From NCBI GenBank assembly GCA_949740725.1, contig CATJIO010000095.1, positions 22,078-86,077 of the forward strand: 64,000 nt of DNA, written 5' to 3'. Under the pieces are notes generated by a model. That model was not told the origin of the DNA. It saw nothing but the letters and a program-made list of their open reading frames with translations, and made no database searches. The translations under genes were made by a program, and so were the position numbers. The stretch comes from an uncultured Lachnospiraceae bacterium (GTDB lineage Bacteria; Bacillota; Clostridia; Lachnospirales; Lachnospiraceae). Each line of letters opens with the position of its first letter. Positions within the stretch are counted from its first letter, which is position 1. This document shows positions 57,871-64,000 of the stretch, piece by piece.

Positions 57871-57899
57871 TTGATTTTTTCGAAAATTAGGGATATAAT
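57871..57899 (+). promoter_or_regulatory. Candidate sigma-A promoter for pth-mfd
   Basis: TTGATT - 17 nt - TATAAT, 70 nt upstream of the pth ATG. Confidence 0.6.
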
Positions 57900-57968
57900 A
57901 AAGCAAAAACACACCCGGCATGATTCATGCCGGGCTGTTGTAGTGTAGAATGGAAGGTCAGGTTTACG

Positions 57969-58547
57969 ATGTATTTGATTGCAGGTTTAGGTAATCCCAC
58001 AAAAGAATATGAAAGAACCCGCCATAATGCGGGTTTTGACACGATTGATACCCTGGCGGATAAACATGGCATCACGGTAGCTGAGAGGAAGCACAGGGCT
58101 CTATGCGGCAAGGGGATGGTGGGAGGTGAAAGGGTTTTGCTCATGAAGCCCCAGACCTTTATGAACTTAAGTGGGGAGAGCATTCGGGATGCCGCGGATT
58201 TCTACAAGATTGAGCCGCCGCAGATAATGATTATCTATGATGATATTAGTCTGGAGGTGGGGCAGCTACGGATTCGCACAAAGGGCAGCGCCGGGGGGCA
58301 TAATGGGATTAAGAGTATTATCTCCCATTTAAAGTCCCAGGAGTTTCTCAGGATCAAGATTGGCGTAGGGGCGAAGCCTGATCGGATGGATCTGGCGGAT
58401 TATGTGCTGAGCCGGTTTTCCCAGACAGACCGGGCGGTGATGGAGGATGCTTTTCAGTCTGCGGCAGAGGCAGTGGAGCTGATGATTACCGAGGGGGCAG
58501 AAGCGGCAATGAATCAGTATAATCGGAAAAATAGGGGGAGTATATGA
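57969..58547 (+). CDS. pth: Peptidyl-tRNA hydrolase
   Basis: MYLIAGLGNPTKEYERTRHNAGFDTID, LMKPQTFMNLSG, GSAGGHNGIKSI. Confidence 0.97.
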   Translation: MYLIAGLGNPTKEYERTRHNAGFDTIDTLADKHGITVAERKHRALCGKGMVGGERVLLMKPQTFMNLSGESIRDAADFYKIEPPQIMIIYDDISLEVGQLRIRTKGSAGGHNGIKSIISHLKSQEFLRIKIGVGAKPDRMDLADYVLSRFSQTDRAVMEDAFQSAAEAVELMITEGAEAAMNQYNRKNRGSI

Positions 58548-61500
58548 ATCATCCGTTGATGGAACTGGAAGAATATGAAAATTTGTCGCAAATCCTGGAA
58601 AAAAAGAAGGGCCCAGTTCAGGCTACCGGAACGCTGGATTCCCAAAAGGTTCACTTAATGTATCATCTGGGCAAAAGGTATCCGTGGAAGCTGGTGGTTA
58701 CCTATGATGAAACCCGGGCCAAGGAAATCTATGATGATTTCTGCAATTTTACCCGGCAGGTATGGCTGTATCCGGCTAAGGATCTTTTGTTTTATACTGC
58801 GGATATTCATGGAAATATGATGACCCGTCAGCGGATCCAGGTGCAGAGGGCATTGATGGAAGAAAGCGGCGGTGTTGTGGTAACGACCCTGGACGGATTG
58901 ATGGATCACCTTCCTTCTCCGGAGCAGATTGCATCCCATGTGATTCAGGTGAAAAACGGTCAGAAGCTTGACCTGGACAGGTTGAAAAGAGATCTGATTG
59001 GACTGGGATATGAGCGTGTGGTTCAGGTAGACGGGATGGGAAAGTTTTCTATCCGGGGTGGGATCCTGGATCTGTTCCCATTGACTGAGGAAACTCCGGT
59101 GCGAATCGAGATGTGGGATGATGAAGTGGATTCTATCCGTAGTTTCGACCTGGAAAGCCAGAGATCCCTAGAGTCCTTGGAGGAGGTAACCCTTTATCCA
59201 GCCCAGGAAGTGGTGCTGGATGAGAACCAGCTTCAGGATGGGATTAGGCGCTTAAAGGAGGAGGCCAGGGAAAGTGAACAGATTTTTCGAAAAAATGGCC
59301 AGATTGAGGAAGGACATAGGATTCTCACCTTAATTCAAGAGTTCGTGGACGGTCTGGAGGAAAACTGGAAGATTGGAAATTTAGACGGATATATGGACTA
59401 TTTCTGCCAGGATACCGTGTCTTTTATCCAATATTTCCTGAAAGAGGAAAGCCTTATTTTCTTGGATGAGCCGCCCAGGTTACAGGAAAAGGGGCAGGCG
59501 GTGGAGACGGAATTTCGAGAGAGTATGAGCCAGCGGCTGGAAAAGGGATATCTTCTAGCTGGCCAGACTCGACTTTTGTACCCGGCAAAGGAGATCATGG
59601 CCCTGCTCCAGACTCAGCGGACAGTATATCTCACCAGCCTGAATCAGCGCCTGGCTGGACTTACCGTAAATGGCCAGTTTGCCTTTACGGTTAAGAATGT
59701 AAACTCTTATCAAAACAGTTTTGATATGCTGATTAAGGATTTGACCAAGTGGAAAAGAGAAGGATACCGGGTTGTTCTTCTTTCGGCGTCCCGAACCAGA
59801 GCCAGTCGCCTGGCCAGCGATCTGCGGGAGTATGATCTTCACGCCTACTGCCCAGATTCGCTGATTAGGGCGGAAAGCCATGAGCGGAGTGACATGCAGG
59901 AGAATGAGCAACTGCGGGTAAAGCCGGGGGAAATCCTGGTGGTTTACGGGAACCTTCATAAAGGTTTTGAATACCCTATGCTCAAGTATGTAATTATCAC
60001 AGAAAGCGATATGTTTGGCGCGGAGAAGAAAAAGAGGAAGCGGAAAAAGTCCTCTTATGAAGGGAAGAAAATTGCAAGCTTCTCCGAGCTGACTGTGGGT
60101 GATTATGTGGTCCATGAGGATCATGGATTGGGTATATACCAGGGAATCGAGAAGGTAGAGCGGGATCGGGTGGTTAAGGATTACATTAAAATTGAATACG
60201 GGGATGGAGGAAAACTTTACATCCCGGCTACCCGTCTTGACCGGATCCAGAAGTACGCTGGCTCTGAGGCGAAGCGTCCCAAGCTAAATAAACTGGGAGG
60301 GACAGAATGGAAAAAAACTAAGACAAAGGTAAAGGGAGCAGTTCAGCAGATCGCCAAAGAGCTGGTAGAGCTGTACGCTGCCCGCCAGTCGGATTCCGGA
60401 TTCCAGTATGGTCCAGACACAGTGTGGCAAAGGGAGTTCGAGGAGCTGTTTCCCTATGAGGAGACGGATGACCAGCTGGAGGCCATCGAGGCCACCAAGT
60501 TGGACATGGAGAGCCGAAAGATCATGGACCGCCTGGTGTGCGGCGATGTGGGGTACGGTAAAACGGAGATTGCCTTGCGGGCAGCATTTAAAGCTGTACA
60601 GGAGAGCAAGCAGGTGGTATATCTGGTTCCCACGACGATCCTGGCCCAACAACATTATAATACCTTCATACAGCGGATGAAGGATTTCCCGGTGCGGGTA
60701 GATATGCTCTCCCGGTTCCGCTCCAGGCTCCAGCAGCAGAAGACATTGGAGGATCTGAAGAAAGGGCTGGTGGATGTGGTGATCGGAACCCACCGGGTAC
60801 TTTCCAAGGATGTAGAGTTTAAGGATCTGGGACTTTTGATTATCGATGAGGAACAACGTTTCGGCGTGACCCATAAGGAGAAGATCAAAAAGCTGAAGGA
60901 AAATGTGGACGTCTTAACCTTAACCGCGACCCCCATCCCCCGGACCCTTCACATGAGCCTGGTGGGAATCCGGGATATGAGTGTGCTGGAGGAACCGCCT
61001 GTGGATCGGGTTCCCATACAAACCTATGTAATGGAATACAACGAGGAGATGGTGCGGGAGGCCATTAACCGGGAGTTAGCCAGGAATGGGCAGGTCTACT
61101 ATGTTTATAACCGGGTGGAGCATATTGATGAGCTGGCAGGGCGAATCCAGGCTCTGGTGCCAGAAGCGGTGGTAACCTTTGCTCATGGACAGATGAGCGA
61201 GCGGGAGCTGGAGCGGATCATGGCAGATTTTATTAATGGGGAGATCGATGTGTTAGTATCGACGACGATCATTGAAACCGGGCTGGATATTCCCAACGCC
61301 AATACCATGATTATCCATGATGCAGACCGGATGGGGCTTTCTCAGCTTTACCAGCTTCGGGGCAGAGTAGGACGGTCCAGCCGCACCGCCTACGCATTTT
61401 TAATGTATAAGCGAGACAAGGTATTAAAGGAGGAGGCAGAAAAACGTCTCCAGGCTATTCGGGAATTTACCGAGCTAGGATCTGGCATTAAGATTGCCAT

Positions 61501-62110
61501 GCGGGATCTGGAGATCCGTGGGGCAGGTAATGTATTAGGGGCAGAGCAACACGGCCACATGGACGCGGTAGGATATGATCTGTATTGTAAGCTGTTAAAT
61601 CAGGCGGTTCTCACGCTTAAGGGAAAGCTTCCTCAGGATGAGCTGGACTTCGAGACTGTGGTGGAGTGCGATATCGACGCCTACATCCCAGCCTATTATA
61701 TTAAAAATGAATATTTAAAACTGGACATCTATAAACGGATTTCTACTATCGAAACTGAGGAAGAGGAAATCGATATGCAGGACGAGCTGATTGACCGGTT
61801 TGGTGAGATGCCAAAGCCGGTGGAAAACCTTCTGACGATTGCCAGTATCAAGGCGATGGCCCACCAGGTCTATATTACAGAAGTGTTGATCAACCGGCAG
61901 GAATTTCGCCTGACACTATTTCCTAAGGCTAGGTTAAACCCGGAAGGAATTGCAAAGGTAGTAGAGCATTACCAGGGCAGGTTAACGGTCACTGCCAAAG
62001 AGGCGCCAGTATTGTCCTATCTGGATCGGAAACGAAATACCACCTGTCTGCCAGTGATTGACCAGGTGCGGAGTGTACTGCGAGAGCTGCTTCCTTATCG
62101 GAATACTTAG
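58544..62110 (+). CDS. mfd: Transcription-repair coupling factor
   Basis: 1188 aa; CarD-like TVGDYVVHEDHGLGIYQGIEKV, RLVCGDVGYGKTEIALRAAF, DEEQRFGVTHKEKIKKLK, TATPIPRTLHMSLVGIRD. Confidence 0.98.
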   Translation: MNHPLMELEEYENLSQILEKKKGPVQATGTLDSQKVHLMYHLGKRYPWKLVVTYDETRAKEIYDDFCNFTRQVWLYPAKDLLFYTADIHGNMMTRQRIQVQRALMEESGGVVVTTLDGLMDHLPSPEQIASHVIQVKNGQKLDLDRLKRDLIGLGYERVVQVDGMGKFSIRGGILDLFPLTEETPVRIEMWDDEVDSIRSFDLESQRSLESLEEVTLYPAQEVVLDENQLQDGIRRLKEEARESEQIFRKNGQIEEGHRILTLIQEFVDGLEENWKIGNLDGYMDYFCQDTVSFIQYFLKEESLIFLDEPPRLQEKGQAVETEFRESMSQRLEKGYLLAGQTRLLYPAKEIMALLQTQRTVYLTSLNQRLAGLTVNGQFAFTVKNVNSYQNSFDMLIKDLTKWKREGYRVVLLSASRTRASRLASDLREYDLHAYCPDSLIRAESHERSDMQENEQLRVKPGEILVVYGNLHKGFEYPMLKYVIITESDMFGAEKKKRKRKKSSYEGKKIASFSELTVGDYVVHEDHGLGIYQGIEKVERDRVVKDYIKIEYGDGGKLYIPATRLDRIQKYAGSEAKRPKLNKLGGTEWKKTKTKVKGAVQQIAKELVELYAARQSDSGFQYGPDTVWQREFEELFPYEETDDQLEAIEATKLDMESRKIMDRLVCGDVGYGKTEIALRAAFKAVQESKQVVYLVPTTILAQQHYNTFIQRMKDFPVRVDMLSRFRSRLQQQKTLEDLKKGLVDVVIGTHRVLSKDVEFKDLGLLIIDEEQRFGVTHKEKIKKLKENVDVLTLTATPIPRTLHMSLVGIRDMSVLEEPPVDRVPIQTYVMEYNEEMVREAINRELARNGQVYYVYNRVEHIDELAGRIQALVPEAVVTFAHGQMSERELERIMADFINGEIDVLVSTTIIETGLDIPNANTMIIHDADRMGLSQLYQLRGRVGRSSRTAYAFLMYKRDKVLKEEAEKRLQAIREFTELGSGIKIAMRDLEIRGAGNVLGAEQHGHMDAVGYDLYCKLLNQAVLTLKGKLPQDELDFETVVECDIDAYIPAYYIKNEYLKLDIYKRISTIETEEEEIDMQDELIDRFGEMPKPVENLLTIASIKAMAHQVYITEVLINRQEFRLTLFPKARLNPEGIAKVVEHYQGRLTVTAKEAPVLSYLDRKRNTTCLPVIDQVRSVLRELLPYRNT

Positions 62111-62118
62111 ATAGCTTT

Positions 62119-62153
62119 CCCCCTGTTCCAGGGATAACCCTGGAGCAGGGGGA
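62119..62153 (+). terminator. Hairpin after mfd
   Basis: CCCCCTGTTCCAGGG-ataa-CCCTGGAGCAGGGGG (one G-U pair); no T-run. Confidence 0.5.
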
Positions 62154-62241
62154 GAGGAAAAATATTGAAAAATGCACAAATTCTTTGGTAAAAACCCCTC
62201 TCTTTTCTACGGAGGAAAACCCCCAACACAGGAAAAAACCG

Positions 62242-62270
62242 TTGACTTTTGTATGCTGATCGAATATAAT
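62242..62270 (+). promoter_or_regulatory. Sigma-A promoter of adhE
   Basis: TTGACT - 17 nt - TATAAT. Confidence 0.75.
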
Positions 62271-62284
62271 TAAATCGTTAAAAA

Positions 62285-62310
62285 AATAACGTTAATATAT
62301 TAACGTTATT
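62285..62310. promoter_or_regulatory. 26-bp perfect palindrome containing a Rex-like operator core
   Basis: AATAACGTTAATATATTAACGTTATT with GTTAA-TATA-TTAAC, just downstream of the adhE -10. Confidence 0.7.
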
Positions 62311-62379
62311 AAATTAACAATAACCAAAAGAGTAGTTATCAACACAAACAATAAATAAAAAAGCAGGAGGAGAAAAGAG

Positions 62380-64000
62380 ATGGCAACAAAATCCAACGAA
62401 GCAGTAGCAGCACCAGAAAAGAATCTCATTGATAATGTGGATGCACTGCAGGCACGCATGAAAGAGATGCGCAAGGCACAGAAGATTTTTGCTACCTACA
62501 CCCAGGAGCAGGTGGACAAAATCTTTTTTGCGGCAGCTATGGCGGCAAATAAGGCAAGGATCCCCTTGGCGAAGATGGCGGTGAAGGAAACAGGCATGGG
62601 TATTGTGGAGGACAAGGTAATAAAGAATCATTACGCTGCCGAGTATATTTACAATGCCTACAGGGATACAAAGACTTGTGGTGTTGTTGAGGAGGATGCT
62701 GCTTACGGCATCAAGAAGATTGCAGAGCCTATCGGCCTGGTGGCGGCGGTTATTCCTACAACTAATCCTACATCCACAGCGATTTTTAAAGCACTGATCT
62801 GCCTAAAGACTAGAAATGCGATTATCTTTAGCCCACATCCCCGCGCCAAGGGCTGTACCATTGAGGCGGCAAAGATTGTGTTAGATGCGGCAGTTGCTGC
62901 AGGTGCGCCGGAGAATATCATCAGCTGGATCGATGTTCCCAGCCTGGAACTGACCAATGAGGTCATGCGGGACGCGGACATTATCCTGGCAACAGGAGGC
63001 CCTGGCATGGTAAAGGCAGCCTATTCCTCCGGCAAGCCGGCATTAGGCGTGGGGGCAGGAAACACCCCGGTAATTATTGATGATACGGCGGATATTAAGC
63101 TGGCGGTAAACTCGGTTATTCATTCTAAGACCTTTGATAACGGTATGATCTGTGCATCTGAGCAGTCGGTAACCGTGGTTGGGGATATTTACAACCAGGT
63201 TAAGGAAGAATTCCAGTACAGGGGCTGCTATTTCTTAAAGGAAGATGAGCTGGACAAGGTTCGCCACACCATCTTGATTAATGGGGCATTAAATGCTAAA
63301 ATTGTAGGACAGTCTGCATACACTATCGCTAAGCTGGCAGGGGTGACCGTTCCGGAGTCTACAAAGATCCTTATCGGTGAGGTAGAGTCTGTAGATATTT
63401 CCGAAGAGTTTGCCCACGAGAAGCTGTCCCCAGTGCTGGCTATGTACCATGCGGTAGATTTTGACGAGGCTATTGCCAAGGCAGAGCGTCTGGTGGCAGA
63501 TGGCGGCTACGGCCACACTGCTTCTTTATATATCCATCCCGCACAGAAAGAAAAGATCATGAAGCATGCAGAGGCGATGAAGACCTGCCGTATCGTGATC
63601 AATACACCTTCCTCCCACGGCGGAATCGGCGATCTTTACAACTTTAAGTTAACTCCCTCTCTTACCTTGGGATGCGGCTCCTGGGGCGGAAATTCTGTTT
63701 CAGAAAACGTAGGGGTAAAGCATCTGTTAAATATTAAGACTGTGGCGGAGAGGAGAGAGAATATGCTGTGGTTCAGAGCGCCTCAGAAGGTATACTTTAA
63801 GAAGGGCTGTATGCCGGTGGCTTTAGACGAATTAGGAACCGTAATGGGCAAGAAAAAGTGTTTTATTGTTACGGACTCCTTCTTGTATAAAAATGGTTAT
63901 GTGAAGCCCATTGAAGAGAAACTGGATCAAATGGGAATCCAGCACACTTGCTTCTTTGAAGTAGCGCCGGATCCGAACTTATCTTCTGCTATGGCAGGCG
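62380..64000 (+). CDS. adhE: Bifunctional acetaldehyde-CoA/alcohol dehydrogenase, N-terminal part (runs off window; absent from ORF track)
   Basis: ATG 62380 after GGAGGAG; KIAEPIGLVAAVIPTTNPTSTAIFKAL, SEQSVTVV, THTASLY-like GHTASLYIHP, then start of Fe-ADH domain (FRAPQKVYFKKGCMPVALDELG). Confidence 0.95.
   Translation, partial: MATKSNEAVAAPEKNLIDNVDALQARMKEMRKAQKIFATYTQEQVDKIFFAAAMAANKARIPLAKMAVKETGMGIVEDKVIKNHYAAEYIYNAYRDTKTCGVVEEDAAYGIKKIAEPIGLVAAVIPTTNPTSTAIFKALICLKTRNAIIFSPHPRAKGCTIEAAKIVLDAAVAAGAPENIISWIDVPSLELTNEVMRDADIILATGGPGMVKAAYSSGKPALGVGAGNTPVIIDDTADIKLAVNSVIHSKTFDNGMICASEQSVTVVGDIYNQVKEEFQYRGCYFLKEDELDKVRHTILINGALNAKIVGQSAYTIAKLAGVTVPESTKILIGEVESVDISEEFAHEKLSPVLAMYHAVDFDEAIAKAERLVADGGYGHTASLYIHPAQKEKIMKHAEAMKTCRIVINTPSSHGGIGDLYNFKLTPSLTLGCGSWGGNSVSENVGVKHLLNIKTVAERRENMLWFRAPQKVYFKKGCMPVALDELGTVMGKKKCFIVTDSFLYKNGYVKPIEEKLDQMGIQHTCFFEVAPDPNLSSAMAG

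Noticed and set aside
1-64000. Prophage, transposon, CRISPR-Cas or classical defence island
   Set aside because: No integrase, transposase, phage structural, Cas or restriction genes seen; gene content looks chromosomal throughout.

Overview
This 64 kb window looks like a chromosomal segment from an anaerobic Firmicute, probably Clostridia/Lachnospiraceae. That placement is inferred from Tad-type genes without a secretin, YesM/YesN regulators, glgC/glgD, SpoVG, MecA and AdhE. I saw no rRNA, tRNA, CRISPR array, phage or transposase gene. Main blocks: (1) 1-3.4 kb, redox/sulfur genes: the C-terminus of a DMSO-reductase-family molybdoenzyme, an ArsC/Spx-like protein, and a CoA-disulfide-reductase/rhodanese/sulfite-reductase-like/ferredoxin fusion. 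(2) 3.5-12.8 kb (-), a sugar ABC transporter with an AGE-family epimerase, preceded by a YesN/YesM two-component pair and a second RbsA-like protein whose ATPase motifs are destroyed. (3) 13-18 kb, polysaccharide deacetylase, GlgB, alpha-amylase, an ArsR regulator. (4) 18.2-29.5 kb (+), a Tad/Flp-like pilus or secretion locus with two prepilin peptidases, a TadC-like protein with a large extra domain, several candidate pilins, an FHA protein and a rhomboid protease. (5) 29.5-52.5 kb, housekeeping and cell-envelope genes, including a Ser/Thr kinase whose reading frame seems to begin at a non-canonical start codon, and an asnS gene interrupted by one in-frame TAA. (6) 52.7-64 kb, glgC, glgD, spoVG, a LytTR regulator, pth, mfd, and adhE behind a Rex-like palindrome. 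Best candidates for something undescribed are the pseudo-ABC-ATPase/sensorless-kinase module, the divergent Tad locus, and the kinase plus lysine-less P-loop proteins. All family names are from motif recognition without database searches.
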